A DNA stretch of 64,000 nt from JAUNBN01 sp036645935. GTDB lineage: Bacteria; Bacillota; Clostridia; Oscillospirales; Ruminococcaceae. The notes beneath the pieces were generated by a model. It was not told the origin of the DNA and searched no databases. It saw only the letters and a list, made by a program, of their open reading frames with translations. Within the stretch, counting starts at the first letter, position 1; each line of letters starts with the position of its first letter. The stretch lies in NCBI GenBank assembly GCA_036645935.1, contig JAVXNE010000004.1:62001-126000 (forward strand), in the 5' to 3' direction. The translations under genes were made by a program, and so were the position numbers. Shown piece by piece: positions 26,117 to 35,360 of this stretch.

Positions 26117-26860
26117 CTATTCAAGCACCCAAAAATCAAACGCATAGCCTCTCTCGACATATTCATACGGCATGTAGCCGTAGCCTTTGTCACCCCATTT
26201 TCTTCCCCAGCTGTTGCGTATTACGAACCATCTTTTTGCGTCATCATAGCCAACTATCAATAGCGCGTGTCCACCCAGCTCTCTCTCAATCAAGGTATCT
26301 GGTAGCGGAATCACTCCCGTTTGGGTTGTCTTCTCCGTTTCAAAGCTCTCGAAAACAGTTATGCCCGTGAGCACGGGCAGCCTCTTCACCGCAATATACC
26401 TCTTCGTCTGCTCTATCGTGTCGCTCGTGTTATCGCAATCAAAAGTGCGGTAGGCCGTTATCTTGTATTTTTTCGCGTTCTCTTCAGCCATTTTGCCCGG
26501 TGTCTCGGCAAAGTTATCGATTATGTACGGCCACATCAACTCGCGGCAAACGCCGTATCTTTGCAGTGCCTTGCAGACGGTGCGCATCGTGGCGCCCGAA
26601 TCCTCGTTTATCGTACCGTCGAGTTCTCTCTCTTTATAATAAAGATACAATCTCGATAGCAGCGTCCTTATTTTACCGAGCATCATCCGCGCGGCAACAC
26701 CGGCATTAGCGGTGCAGCTTCCAAGCTCCCCTTGATTGAAAATCGGCGGGCACTCCCCCCTCAGATCGATGCGCAGCGGCAGGGAGAGCATCGTCTGCTC
26801 AAGCCTTAGCTTGTAATCTCTCTCATCGCTGTTCTGCGGCTTTAAATTTAATACGTGCAT
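26117..26860 (-). CDS. Papain-family (C1) cysteine peptidase, apparently cytoplasmic
   Basis: The 247-residue protein has the C1A layout: oxyanion/catalytic region FNQGELGSCTANAGVAARM with Cys at ~50, catalytic His in ELGGHALLIVGYDD and Asn in VIRNSWGRKWGDKGYGYMP. There is no signal peptide, propeptide or membrane helix, which differs from secreted papain-like enzymes; the N-terminus MHVLNLKPQNSDERDYKL resembles the short pro-region-like lead of bacterial C1 proteins. ATG at 26860 follows AGAGGTGG. The substrate is unknown. It is transcribed alone and divergently from a GTPase gene. Confidence 0.88.
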   Translation of the reverse strand: MHVLNLKPQNSDERDYKLRLEQTMLSLPLRIDLRGECPPIFNQGELGSCTANAGVAARMMLGKIRTLLSRLYLYYKERELDGTINEDSGATMRTVCKALQRYGVCRELMWPYIIDNFAETPGKMAEENAKKYKITAYRTFDCDNTSDTIEQTKRYIAVKRLPVLTGITVFESFETEKTTQTGVIPLPDTLIERELGGHALLIVGYDDAKRWFVIRNSWGRKWGDKGYGYMPYEYVERGYAFDFWVLE

Positions 26861-26984
26861 CGTTTCCACCTCTGTTCATCTGTTTTTCACTATCATAATA
26901 TCCGCAAGGCTTCTTCCTCGTGCGCTTGTGACACAACACACGCGCGCGAAACACTTTGGTAACACCACGAGACAAAATTTATGA

Positions 26985-26990
26985 TATAAT
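26985..26990 (+). promoter_or_regulatory. -10 element of the GTPase-M20 operon
   Basis: A perfect TATAAT lies 46 bases before the proposed GTPase start; no convincing -35 hexamer is seen at standard spacing. Confidence 0.4.
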
Positions 26991-27035
26991 CAAAAAAATC
27001 GCGGCACGGCGCGGCGGAAAGCAGGTGTCTTAAAT

Positions 27036-28214
27036 TTGGAGGGTCAAGATATACTTCGTCAATGCATGAAAAAATTGGAGGACGAATTGAAGGGGCTGGG
27101 ACACGTCAATATAATCGTCGCCGGCAAGACAGGCGTCGGAAAGAGCACCCTGATAAACTCTGTGTTTCGCGAGAAACTCGCAGACACGGGTATCGGCGCG
27201 CCCGTCACGACCTCCATCAAGCGGCTTGAAAAGCAGGGTTTTCCTCTTAGGGCTTACGACACCGTCGGGCTGACTCTCGGCGCCGAGCGAGTGAGCGAAT
27301 GCGAGAGCGAGATTGGCAGCATAATCCGCGACGCGCAAAGGAGCGGAGATGCCGATCAATACATACACTGTATCTGGTACTGCATCAGCGTCGACTCCAA
27401 TCGCCTCGAGCCTGAAGAGGAGGCTTTGATCAATCGGCTCGCATCCCAGAACACCGATATAAACGTGCCTGTGATAATTGTGCTCACTCTCGCGCACAAC
27501 CGCAAAAGAGCAAACGAGATGAAGCGTTATGTTGATTCCCGCAATCTCAATGTCAAGCGCTCGGTCTGTGTGCTCGCCGAGGTCTATGAGGATTACGACT
27601 ACAAGGTCGAGGCATACGGTGGCGAGGAACTGGTCACCTTTACGGAATCGGTGCTGCCGGAGTCTGCGCGGCGCGCCTTTGTCAACGCGCAGTCGGCCTC
27701 GCTCAAGCTCAAGCGAAGCCGCGCCCGATCCGTTGTGATGACCACAGCAGCCACAAGTTTCGGCGAGGGTTTCATTCCGCTTCCATTTGCCGACTCCATG
27801 GTTCTCGTCCCGACACAGATCGGAATGATCGCGTCGATAACCGCGGTATACGGCGTGCATCTCAACAAGGCGATGATGTCCGCCATTATCACATCGCTGC
27901 TCGGCACAACCGGAGCGACTGTCGCGGGGCGCGCCATCGTCGGCAACCTCTTTAAGTTCCTTCCGGGTGCGGGCACTCTGCTCGGCGGCACAATCAGCGG
28001 CGGCACGGCCTCGCTCATAACGACGGCGCTCGGCGAAACCTATATCGCCGTCATGGAGGCAATCGTGAGGGGCGAGATGCAGGACGGCGATCTGCAATCG
28101 AGCGCAGCGCTTGCAAAAATCAAATCTCTTTTCAGAAAGAATCTCAAGATTTTCAGTAAAAAAAAGGGCAAAGACGGGGTCATCTTCCTCGCGGACACGG
28201 AGGCTGTCAAATGA
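27036..28214 (+). CDS. TRAFAC GTPase with C-terminal DUF697-like membrane region
   Basis: The P-loop IIVAGKTGVGKSTLINSVF spans residues ~27-45, with a switch I Thr (APVTTS) and a DTVGL switch II. The usual G4 motif (N/TKxD) is altered to LTLAHN, so nucleotide specificity may be relaxed. Residues ~235-345 form a hydrophobic, glycine-rich region (FIPLPFADSMVLVPTQIGMI, LLGTTGATVAGRAIVG, LPGAGTLLGGTISGGT) resembling DUF697/YcjF. A basic tail follows. The TTG start at 27036 is uncertain: an ATG lies 10 codons downstream, but with poor ribosome-site spacing. The stop overlaps the M20 hydrolase start as ATGA, indicating coupled translation. Possible roles are membrane stress or remodelling; no direct evidence. 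Confidence 0.82.
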   Translation: MEGQDILRQCMKKLEDELKGLGHVNIIVAGKTGVGKSTLINSVFREKLADTGIGAPVTTSIKRLEKQGFPLRAYDTVGLTLGAERVSECESEIGSIIRDAQRSGDADQYIHCIWYCISVDSNRLEPEEEALINRLASQNTDINVPVIIVLTLAHNRKRANEMKRYVDSRNLNVKRSVCVLAEVYEDYDYKVEAYGGEELVTFTESVLPESARRAFVNAQSASLKLKRSRARSVVMTTAATSFGEGFIPLPFADSMVLVPTQIGMIASITAVYGVHLNKAMMSAIITSLLGTTGATVAGRAIVGNLFKFLPGAGTLLGGTISGGTASLITTALGETYIAVMEAIVRGEMQDGDLQSSAALAKIKSLFRKNLKIFSKKKGKDGVIFLADTEAVK

Positions 28215-29461
28215 ACACTTTCTTCAGCAATCTTGAAAATGAGTACGTCGATCTCGCCGGCAAGGTCGTCTCCTTTCGCTCATATCCCGGACAGGAAAAG
28301 GAGCTGGCAGATTTTTTTCTCGCGCGCTTTGCGGAAATGAATGCCGAAGCTTTTCGTGACGGAGCAGGCAACATTGTCGCGATTATCAGAGGCGATTCGG
28401 GTCCGAGCGTCATGCTCAACGGACATCTCGATATCGTTCCCGAGGGAGATCTTGCAAACTGGGTGCCCTTCGACCCCTTCGTGGCAACGCGGGACGGCAG
28501 CGATCTTATCGGCCGCGGGCTTTCCGATCTCAAGGGCGGACTTTGCGCGCAGTATCTTGCGTTTAAGCTCGTGAAAAAGGCCGTTGACTCGGGGATAAAA
28601 CTTCATGGCACCCTCATTTTCAGTTTGGTTGTGATGGAGGAGCCGGCTGAGAGCATGGGAATGGAATACCTTCTTGAGACCACATTCCCCGAGCACGGAC
28701 TTCACTGCGACGTCGTCTATCTCTGCGAGCCGACTTCCGGAGACGTGGCGCTCGGACAGCGCGGCAAAGTGGAGCTTGCCGTGTCGGTGCGCGGCAAGTG
28801 CGCTCACTCCTCCCGTCCCGAAGAAGGCATCAATGCGGTGCAAAAGGCGCTGCCCGTGCTCGACGCGATTTTTTCGGGGTTCAATGAAGCGCCCGTCACG
28901 CACCCGCGTCTCGGGAGCAGTTCAATGACAGTGACCGATCTTAAAGTTTCACCGGGAGGGCTCTCGGTTGTGCCTGACCTTTGCGAGATATCGCTCGACC
29001 GCCGATATGTCCCGCCGCAGACAATAGACGACACCGTTTTTCAGGTACAGGCATTGCTCGACAAGCTCGCGGCGGCCGACCCCGAATTTTCCGCCTCTGT
29101 CGCCCCGCGCTCCACTCATCGCCGCTGTTATACGGGTTATGAAAAAGACATGCCCAAGCGCCATCCCGCGTGGGAGACCGCGCGCGACAACAACTTTGTC
29201 CTCGCAACGCTCGAGGCTCTGCGCGCTGTCGGCCTTCCATGCGACGAAAAATATTGGCAGTTCGGAACAGACGGGAGCGTGAGCGCGGGGGGTTACGGCA
29301 TCCCTACAATCGGCTATTCCCACGCGAGGGAAAGCTGGGCACATCAGCCAAAAGAGCGCGTGTGCATCGACGACATGCTGTGCTCTGTCGAGGGTTACTC
29401 CGCAATTCTGTGCAAGCTATTCGCCTTGCCGCTTGACGATGTCATTTCGTCAAATAAATAA
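28211..29461 (+). CDS. M20-family zinc amidohydrolase (YgeY/ArgE/DapE-like)
   Basis: At 416 residues it shows the M20 co-catalytic metal motifs: NGHLDIVPEG (His and Asp), GRGLSDLKGGLCAQYLAF with the bridging Asp, and the VVMEEPAESMGM segment with catalytic Glu. A GKVELAVSVRGKCAHSSRPE lid/dimerisation domain is present, and the late His ligand lies in YSHARESWAHQPKE. The sequence resembles the YgeY group, deduced from memory. It would hydrolyse an acyl-amino acid, dipeptide or carbamoyl compound in the cytoplasm. The 4-base overlap with the GTPase gene is conserved-operon style, though a joint function is not obvious. Confidence 0.85.
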   Translation: MNTFFSNLENEYVDLAGKVVSFRSYPGQEKELADFFLARFAEMNAEAFRDGAGNIVAIIRGDSGPSVMLNGHLDIVPEGDLANWVPFDPFVATRDGSDLIGRGLSDLKGGLCAQYLAFKLVKKAVDSGIKLHGTLIFSLVVMEEPAESMGMEYLLETTFPEHGLHCDVVYLCEPTSGDVALGQRGKVELAVSVRGKCAHSSRPEEGINAVQKALPVLDAIFSGFNEAPVTHPRLGSSSMTVTDLKVSPGGLSVVPDLCEISLDRRYVPPQTIDDTVFQVQALLDKLAAADPEFSASVAPRSTHRRCYTGYEKDMPKRHPAWETARDNNFVLATLEALRAVGLPCDEKYWQFGTDGSVSAGGYGIPTIGYSHARESWAHQPKERVCIDDMLCSVEGYSAILCKLFALPLDDVISSNK

Positions 29462-29508
29462 GTTCATACACGGACACAATAATTCTCTTGCACCCGCTCT
29501 GCCTTTTA

Positions 29509-29536
29509 GTCCTATACCGTAGGACGGCTTTATAAT
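29509..29536 (+). promoter_or_regulatory. corA promoter with a possible operator
   Basis: TATAAT at 29531-29536 is preceded by the inverted repeat GTCCTA-TACCG-TAGGAC directly in the spacer region. The repeat sits where a repressor would block RNA polymerase. The repeat is only 6 bases per arm, so chance is possible. Confidence 0.4.
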
Positions 29537-29566
29537 GCAAAAACAAAAACGGGGGGTTTATCTCTT

Positions 29567-30508
29567 ATGATTTGCTATTACAGAACGACGGACGACAGGC
29601 TCGAACAGATAAATCTTCCAGAAGAGGGTTGCTGGGTCTCGGTGACAGCGCCGTGCGAGGCAGAGCTTGAGCAGCTCTCCCGAGAATTCGCAATTGAGCT
29701 TGACGATATCAAAGCCCCTCTCGACGACGACGAGCGGGCCCGCATTCAGGTCGAGGACAGCTACACGATGATTCTCGTCGACATGCCTGTCATCGAAAAG
29801 CGCGCGGAGGGCGACTGGTATGGCACGATGCCGCTCTCAATTATCATAACGGATAAGATGATTTTCACTGTTTGCCTTGAGGAAAGCCCCGTGATCACAC
29901 ATTTTCTCTCTATGAAACAGCGCAGCTTCCACACGCGGATGAAGACCCGCTTTATATTGCAGATTCTCTACAAAAACTCTTCGCTCTATCTTCAGTATCT
30001 GCGCAGCATCAATCGAATCAGCGAGGGCGTTGAAAAGATGCTTCGCCACTCCACGAAGAACGAGGAGCTTATAAAGCTGCTCGATCTTGAGAAGAGCCTC
30101 GTTTATTTCACGACGTCGCTTCGCTCAAATGAGCTGGTTCTCGAAAAGCTGATGAAAATTGACGCCGTTAAAAAATATCCCGAGGACACCGATTTGCTCG
30201 AGGACGTCATTGTCGAGAACAAGCAGGCCATCGAAATGGCCAACATCTACAGCGGCATTCTCAGCGGTATGATGGATGCGTTCGCCTCAGTCATCTCGAA
30301 CAACCTCAACATCGTGATGAAGTTTCTCGCGGTGATGACGATTGTGCTCTCGGTACCGACAATGATTTTCAGCGCATACGGCATGAACGTCGCAGAAAAC
30401 GGAATGCCTTTTGCAACCCTTACGGGGGGATTTTGGATTGTCGTTGCGATATCCGTCGTGCTCAGTCTCGTCGTTGCGCTCATTTTCGCCAAAAGAAAAA
30501 TGTTTTGA
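29567..30508 (+). CDS. corA: CorA-family magnesium/divalent cation channel
   Basis: The 313-residue protein has the long cytoplasmic domain of CorA and two C-terminal membrane helices (about 250-272 and 285-305). Between them is the signature loop SAYGMNVAENGMPF with the GMN filter. A long helix leads into TM1 (KQAIEMANIYSGILSGMMDAF). The protein forms pentameric channels for Mg2+ and sometimes Co2+ or Ni2+. A perfect-palindrome terminator lies about 120 bases downstream. It is a stand-alone gene. Confidence 0.92.
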   Translation: MICYYRTTDDRLEQINLPEEGCWVSVTAPCEAELEQLSREFAIELDDIKAPLDDDERARIQVEDSYTMILVDMPVIEKRAEGDWYGTMPLSIIITDKMIFTVCLEESPVITHFLSMKQRSFHTRMKTRFILQILYKNSSLYLQYLRSINRISEGVEKMLRHSTKNEELIKLLDLEKSLVYFTTSLRSNELVLEKLMKIDAVKKYPEDTDLLEDVIVENKQAIEMANIYSGILSGMMDAFASVISNNLNIVMKFLAVMTIVLSVPTMIFSAYGMNVAENGMPFATLTGGFWIVVAISVVLSLVVALIFAKRKMF

Positions 30509-30627
30509 GAGGCATTTACGCGTCAAATGTTTCTGTGTTATAATGCCGGCGGATATTGCCGCGCTTGTCCTGTCGGCGTGCATATCCCCACTGAGTGGCA
30601 GCCTCGAATAATGGCTGCGCTTTTAAA

Positions 30628-30663
30628 AGAAGCTCGGGCTTGCAAGCCCGAGCTTCTATATTT
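30628..30663 (+). terminator. Intrinsic terminator downstream of corA
   Basis: A fully self-complementary 30-base palindrome (arm AGAAGCTCGGGCTTG) is followed by ATATTTTTG. It also faces the convergent HAD gene end, so it may act in both directions. Confidence 0.85.
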
Positions 30664-30784
30664 TTGCGCAGCTGTCCCCTTTTTTGAGGCCGAAAAGCGG
30701 ACGTTTAAATACCGAAAGCCCGCAGGGAGCCTGTTTGAGGCTCTTCGCAATTGCGCAGTTTTTTCATCGTATCGAGTTTGCCTG

Positions 30785-31474
30785 TTAACTGTCTGCGCCG
30801 CCACGCTCTCCCGCCCCATCGCGAAAAAGCAGCTCGCGCAGATCCTCGACCGTCTCGAGATAGCGCTCGCAGATTTGCTTCATGCTCTTTGTTACGCAGG
30901 GCACCGTGTGAGACCATCCCGCGCACGCAAACGGAACGCCGCACCCCAGTGCCATGTCATACCCCAACTTGAGATCATCAACAACGAGAAGTTCGTGTGG
31001 TGCAAGGTTGTGCTCCTTCATTATCTCAAGCAGCGGAAACTGATTGGGCTTGCGCTGCGCTTCACCCAACTCGTTTCCGAAAATCATGTCGGGCAGCGCC
31101 CCACAGTGCACGCGGTAATCGCGCGATATGTTGTCCGCACACGAATGGGACACGACGCAGACCAACCCGCCGCACGCTTTTTGTTCGCGCACTATCTCGG
31201 CAATTCCGGGATAAAATGTCGGCACTCGCTCACGGGTATACTCCCGCCAAAATTCCTCTTCCTTTTTCATCTCGGCGTCGTTGAATTCGAGTATATCTCT
31301 GCATAGAGGGTAAAACCCGGGATCGAAGCAGTACTTCAAAAATTCATCCAGCGACATCTCGATACCGGGACGAAGCTCAGCAAGCGTCGCCCCAAAAGAG
31401 GGATAATTTATCTCCGGTGTGCTGCGCACCGCGGTGTCGTCGTGATCGAGCACAAGGCATTTATATTTTGTCAT
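30785..31474 (-). CDS. HAD-superfamily hydrolase
   Basis: Motif I is VLDHDDTAV (nucleophile and acid Asp), motif II VVSHSCAD (Ser/Thr), motif III Lys in QRKPNQFPLLE and motif IV VVDDLKLGYDMA. A helical cap sits between motifs I and II. At 229 residues it is close to phosphoglycolate-phosphatase-like enzymes. The substrate is probably a small phosphorylated metabolite; it cannot be named. A TATAAT on the minus strand lies ~57 bases upstream. It is a single gene. Confidence 0.88.
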   Translation of the reverse strand: MTKYKCLVLDHDDTAVRSTPEINYPSFGATLAELRPGIEMSLDEFLKYCFDPGFYPLCRDILEFNDAEMKKEEEFWREYTRERVPTFYPGIAEIVREQKACGGLVCVVSHSCADNISRDYRVHCGALPDMIFGNELGEAQRKPNQFPLLEIMKEHNLAPHELLVVDDLKLGYDMALGCGVPFACAGWSHTVPCVTKSMKQICERYLETVEDLRELLFRDGAGERGGADS

Positions 31475-31777
31475 CTCGTCTCCCGGTATTTTTGCTATCC
31501 CTGCTTGGGCGTTGTTTTGAGATGTTTTTATTATATCATATCAATCGGCTTTTCGGCGATGGGCATCCGCTTTCCACTGCTGCTGTGGGGCGATTTTACT
31601 CGCTCACCATCCTCTTCGGCGGCACGCGGCTCGCGTATTGAGATTTTTTCTCGGCTGCCAATAATGAGTCCTGAAGCGAGAGCACAATTCTCCGCACACG
31701 CAAATTGCAGCCGCGCTGTTGCCCGAAGTGAGCTGTTGTGATAGAATTTAGAGCATCTTTGACTACTCGGAGGGACT
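31475..31777. other. Divergent spacer between HAD and ACT genes
   Basis: The spacer has a minus-strand TATAAT near 31530-31535 for the HAD gene and the plus-strand ACT promoter at its right end. Nothing else is recognised. Confidence 0.4.
31719..31748 (+). promoter_or_regulatory. Promoter of the ACT-PFL operon
   Basis: TTGCCC and TAGAAT are separated by 18 bases, 30 bases before the ACT-protein start. Confidence 0.45.
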
Positions 31778-32047
31778 ATGAACGGCATAATAACGGTGTT
31801 GGGGCACGACAGCGTCGGCATAATTGCCAGGGTATGCACCTATCTTTCGCAAAACAACATCAACATCCTCGACATCTCGCAGACGATTGTTGCGGGATAT
31901 TTCAACATGTTGATGATCGTTGATTTAAAGGAAAGCTCCATTGGATTCGCCGCTGTTTCAGACGGATTGCGAGAACTGGGCCATGAAATCGGCGTTGACA
32001 TTCGCTTGCAGCATGAGGCGATCTTTGACTCTATGCACAAGATTTAA
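31778..32047 (+). CDS. ACT-domain protein, UPF0237 family
   Basis: The 89-residue protein is a single ACT domain: ITVLGHDSVGIIARVCTYLS begins the beta-alpha-beta fold, followed by INILDISQTIVAGYFNMLMI. ACT domains bind amino acids or other small ligands. GGAGG precedes the ATG. The PFL protein gene starts 12 bases later; the same pair is adjacent in many Firmicutes and streptococci, indicating a functional link. It is thus likely the regulatory or sensing partner of the PFL protein. Confidence 0.9.
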   Translation: MNGIITVLGHDSVGIIARVCTYLSQNNINILDISQTIVAGYFNMLMIVDLKESSIGFAAVSDGLRELGHEIGVDIRLQHEAIFDSMHKI

Positions 32048-32059
32048 GGGGGCGTCGGT

Positions 32060-33418
32060 ATGATTTCCAAACTGGAAATTCTCGAAACAAACAAGATGAT
32101 CTTTGAAGAAAAGCTCGACGTGCGCACGATAACGATGGGCATAAATCTGCTCGACTGCGCCGACAGCACACTTGAGGGATTTTGCCGCCGTATTTACGAC
32201 AAGATCACCCGCTGCGCCGAAAATCTCGTGAGCGTTGGGGACGACATTGAAAAGCAATACGGCATTCCGATCGTCAACAAGCGAATATCCGTGACTCCAA
32301 TCGCAATCGCGGCCGCGGGAACGGGTGCGCTCGACTACATGACAATTGCGCAGACACTCGACCGCGCCGCAAAGGCAGTCGGCGTCAATTTCATCGGAGG
32401 CTTCTCTGCGCTCGTTCAAAAGGGCTGCACTCTAAGCGACGACGCGCTGATTCGATCAATCCCTCAGGCGCTCGCGTGCACCGACGTCGTCTGTTCATCG
32501 GTCAACGTGGGCACGACAAAAAACGGAATCGACATGGATGTCGTGCGCAGAATGGGCGATATCGTGCTCGAAACAGCGAATCTGACCAAAGACCGCAACT
32601 GCATCGGATGCGCAAAACTGGTCGTCTTTTGCAACGCAGTTGAGGACAATCCCTTTATGGCGGGGGCGTTTCACGGCGTCGGAGAAAAGGACTGTGTCAT
32701 CAATGTCGGTGTCAGTGGGCCGGGAGTTGTTAGAACTGCTGTCGAGCAAACTCGCGGCTGCGATTTTGAGACGCTGTGCGAGACCATCAAGCGCACCGCT
32801 TTCAAAATTACGCGCACCGGACAGCTTGTGGCGCGCGAGGCGTCCGAGCGACTCGGCGTTCCGTTTGGCATAATCGACCTCTCGCTCGCCCCGACGCCCG
32901 AAATCGGCGACAGCGTCGCGGAGATATTCCGTTCGATGGGTCTTGAACAACCGGGCGCACCGGGAACAACCGCCGCGCTTGCAATACTGAACGATAACGT
33001 GAAAAAAGGCGGCGTTATGGCCAGTTCCTTCGTCGGCGGACTGTCAGGCGCGTTTATCCCCGTGAGCGAGGACGCCGGCATGATCGAGGCGGCGAGCATC
33101 GGAGCGCTCACAATTGAAAAACTTGAGGCAATGACATGTGTCTGTTCGGTCGGACTCGATATGATCGCGATTCCCGGAGACACAACCGCCTCCACAATTT
33201 CGGGAATAATCGCCGACGAAGCCGCAATCGGCATGATAAATTCCAAAACAACCGCGGTGCGGGTGATCCCTGTTATCGGCAAAGGCGTGGGCGAATTTGT
33301 CGACTTTGGCGGTCTGCTCGGACGCGCCCCGATAATCACCGTCAATCCCTATAAATGCGACGAATTCGTAGGGCGCGGCGGGCGCATTCCCGCACCTATT
33401 CACAGTTTCAAAAACTGA
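32060..33418 (+). CDS. PFL family protein (UPF0210)
   Basis: The 452-residue protein belongs to the UPF0210/DUF711 family, whose structure is related to the pyruvate-formate-lyase/ribonucleotide-reductase barrel. Family stretches include VRTITMGINLLDC, GGFSALVQKGCT, VCSSVNVGTTKNGIDMD and VGVSGPGVVRTAVEQ. There is a glycine-rich VDFGGLLGRAPI end, but no true glycyl-radical RVxGY motif was seen. The biochemical function is unknown. It is coupled to the ACT protein. Confidence 0.92.
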   Translation: MISKLEILETNKMIFEEKLDVRTITMGINLLDCADSTLEGFCRRIYDKITRCAENLVSVGDDIEKQYGIPIVNKRISVTPIAIAAAGTGALDYMTIAQTLDRAAKAVGVNFIGGFSALVQKGCTLSDDALIRSIPQALACTDVVCSSVNVGTTKNGIDMDVVRRMGDIVLETANLTKDRNCIGCAKLVVFCNAVEDNPFMAGAFHGVGEKDCVINVGVSGPGVVRTAVEQTRGCDFETLCETIKRTAFKITRTGQLVAREASERLGVPFGIIDLSLAPTPEIGDSVAEIFRSMGLEQPGAPGTTAALAILNDNVKKGGVMASSFVGGLSGAFIPVSEDAGMIEAASIGALTIEKLEAMTCVCSVGLDMIAIPGDTTASTISGIIADEAAIGMINSKTTAVRVIPVIGKGVGEFVDFGGLLGRAPIITVNPYKCDEFVGRGGRIPAPIHSFKN

Positions 33419-34161
33419 TCCCGCACGATTCATTTTGAGGCAATGTCGCTTTTTTGCCCATTGTTTTGCGAACCGCCCTCACATTAATTTGACATGTGAC
33501 AGCCGCACATTCAGCCACGACATTTTTCGAACACCTTATGATCTTTCGCTGCTTTTTGCAAGTTCATTCTTCCTGTTGCCGCCGCACTTTACAGCTATAA
33601 CGCGCCATTCGCGAAAACAAGCCGCAAGCGCAGGATGTTCTGTCTTCTCGCGTGCTTCTTCGCCAATCGCTGTGCGTGTTTGGAACTTTATGCCTTGCTG
33701 TTTGCATTTTCGCTTATATTCAAATCATGAGAATCGGCCTCTCAATTCGGCGCTCTATTTCGTTTTTGAATTTTTTGTTTCACCTTTTCTATTCTATTAT
33801 AACTTTTGAAAATCGTTCTTAAATTCAAAAGTTTATAAGCGAATTAAAAAGAGGATTTTCGGCTGCCTTTTCGGCATTTGAAAATCCTCTTTTTTGAAGG
33901 TCGAATTATTCCGGGCATCGTTTCAGCCTTCAACTCAATTGGTTCTGTGAAGGCAACTTTTATATTTGTGCTGTCGCTTGCAGCTGTGCCAATAAAGACT
34001 GGCACCCGTATTTTTACTGCAATCTTCAGCTAAACCCTTGTCGGAATTTACAACGCTTCAGACTTCTCACTGAAAACTTTGCCGTTACTTGTGCATTTTT
34101 TCGAAAAAGGCCGTCACCATCTGTCAGCTTCAGGAGGTCGACAAACTGGCATGGTTTAATT
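33419..34161. other. Long gene-free region with a strong terminator
   Basis: About 740 bases separate the PFL and ZIP genes. Apart from the terminator near its middle, only low-quality frames are found. The terminator is more than 400 bases past the PFL stop, so a small non-coding RNA or a decayed gene could precede it. Confidence 0.4.
33846..33895. terminator. Strong bidirectional terminator
   Basis: The 15-base arms AAAAAGAGGATTTTC and GAAAATCCTCTTTTT surround a loop with GGCTGCC/GGCATTTG. U-tracts occur on both strands, so it can serve the plus-strand PFL operon and the minus-strand ZIP gene. Confidence 0.8.
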
Positions 34162-35010
34162 TCACGCAAAGATAAGCGCCATTCCTCCCAGAATCCCCGC
34201 GAGCATGGCGAGCGCAGGCAGTTTGGAGCGCCACATCAAAATGGATTCGGGCAGCAGCTCCCCAAAAACGACATAGAGCATTGCGCCACTCGCAAATCCG
34301 AGCGACAGGACATGCCATATCTCGCCGAGCGAGCCCACAAGATATCCAATCAACGCGCCAATAACTGTGGGGAATCCCGTGGTCGCAGTTATGAGCACGG
34401 CACGGCCTTTGGGCATCCCGCCCGCCATGAGCGGAACCGCGACTGCCATTCCCTCCGGTATGTTGTGCAGCGCTATCACTATTGCCATCACTATCCCGCT
34501 CCCGCTTAATACAGACGCCGTCTGCCCCACATACGACGTGCCGATAACCATTCCCTCGGGCAGATTGTGCAGCGCTATCGCCGCCGCCATTATAATTCCC
34601 GCGACAAACAGGTGAGAATTTTGCGCCTCGTGCGCGAGCAGATGATTGCTGTGAATGAGTTCGTCAAGGTCGTCAGCGGTTTTGGGATGCTCCTCGTCGA
34701 TATGGCTGATCTCGTGATTTGTGCTGCGGTCGATTAAATAATTCAGCATCGCGACAATCGCAAATCCGAAAACTACCCCGAGAGTTACATACAGCAGATT
34801 CAAAGGGCTTGCAACCCTGTCGCCAATCGCTTCCGGTATCAGATCAAAACACACGACCGCGAGCATTATCCCTCCCGCAAAGCTCAACAGCAAGCTCACT
34901 GTTTTTTTGGAGTTCTGCTTGAAGCACGCGCTTAGCAGTCCGCCGAATCCCGTTCCTCCTACTCCCGCAATAAAAGTAATAATCAAAATGTAAATCAGTA
35001 TCGTAGGCAC
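34162..35010 (-). CDS. ZIP-family metal transporter
   Basis: Eight predicted membrane segments fill the 282-residue protein. The ZIP core metal site is visible twice: AAAIALHNLPEGMVIG and VIALHNIPEGMAVAVP contain the HNxPEG motifs in TM4 and TM5. A hydrophilic, His/Glu-rich loop lies between (HEISHIDEEHPKTADD and HSNHLLAHEAQNSH). Substrates in this family are zinc, iron or manganese. Family proteins of similar length in Firmicutes are often labelled zinc transporter ZupT-like. It is a single gene; the AT-rich relic zone begins just upstream of it. Confidence 0.92.
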   Translation of the reverse strand: MPTILIYILIITFIAGVGGTGFGGLLSACFKQNSKKTVSLLLSFAGGIMLAVVCFDLIPEAIGDRVASPLNLLYVTLGVVFGFAIVAMLNYLIDRSTNHEISHIDEEHPKTADDLDELIHSNHLLAHEAQNSHLFVAGIIMAAAIALHNLPEGMVIGTSYVGQTASVLSGSGIVMAIVIALHNIPEGMAVAVPLMAGGMPKGRAVLITATTGFPTVIGALIGYLVGSLGEIWHVLSLGFASGAMLYVVFGELLPESILMWRSKLPALAMLAGILGGMALIFA

Positions 35011-35360
35011 ACGTGTTTCCCTTTGGTTTTATTTTTATTTATTCAGTATACCACAAATATCATAGATTTGTTAGCAGGAGCTAACTGTTTTCTTTGCTCT
35101 TTTCGTCCATATTGTATCAGTGCATTCGTCCTCATTGTTATGCACGAGGGAGACGTCTTGGTGAGCGGGAAGGTGTACTGTCCGAATTTTCCCAAAATCG
35201 ATATTCCGGCAGCGCATCAGCGGCTCATTTTCGGACCTTTTTAATATGTGGTTGAATCGCTCCCGACATGTATTAGTGCAGCAGCGGCGGTTACAGACAC
35301 ACCCGCCGGCCTCATCACAACGCTGCCAGTGTCGATAGCATCCGGTATAAATATCTATGA
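35011..35360. other. Spacer at the start of the AT-rich relic zone
   Basis: Short open frames exist here but lack ribosome sites and similarity. One (from ~35248) may be the upstream, out-of-frame part of the coding relic that follows. Confidence 0.35.

Noticed and set aside
27030..28097. Minus-strand frame of 355 codons opposite the GTPase
   Set aside because: His/Asp/Arg-rich shadow of a gene with obvious P-loop motifs.
33435..33809. Plus-strand frame of 124 codons after the PFL gene
   Set aside because: Phe/His/Arg-rich, no ribosome site, no domain; treated as non-coding.
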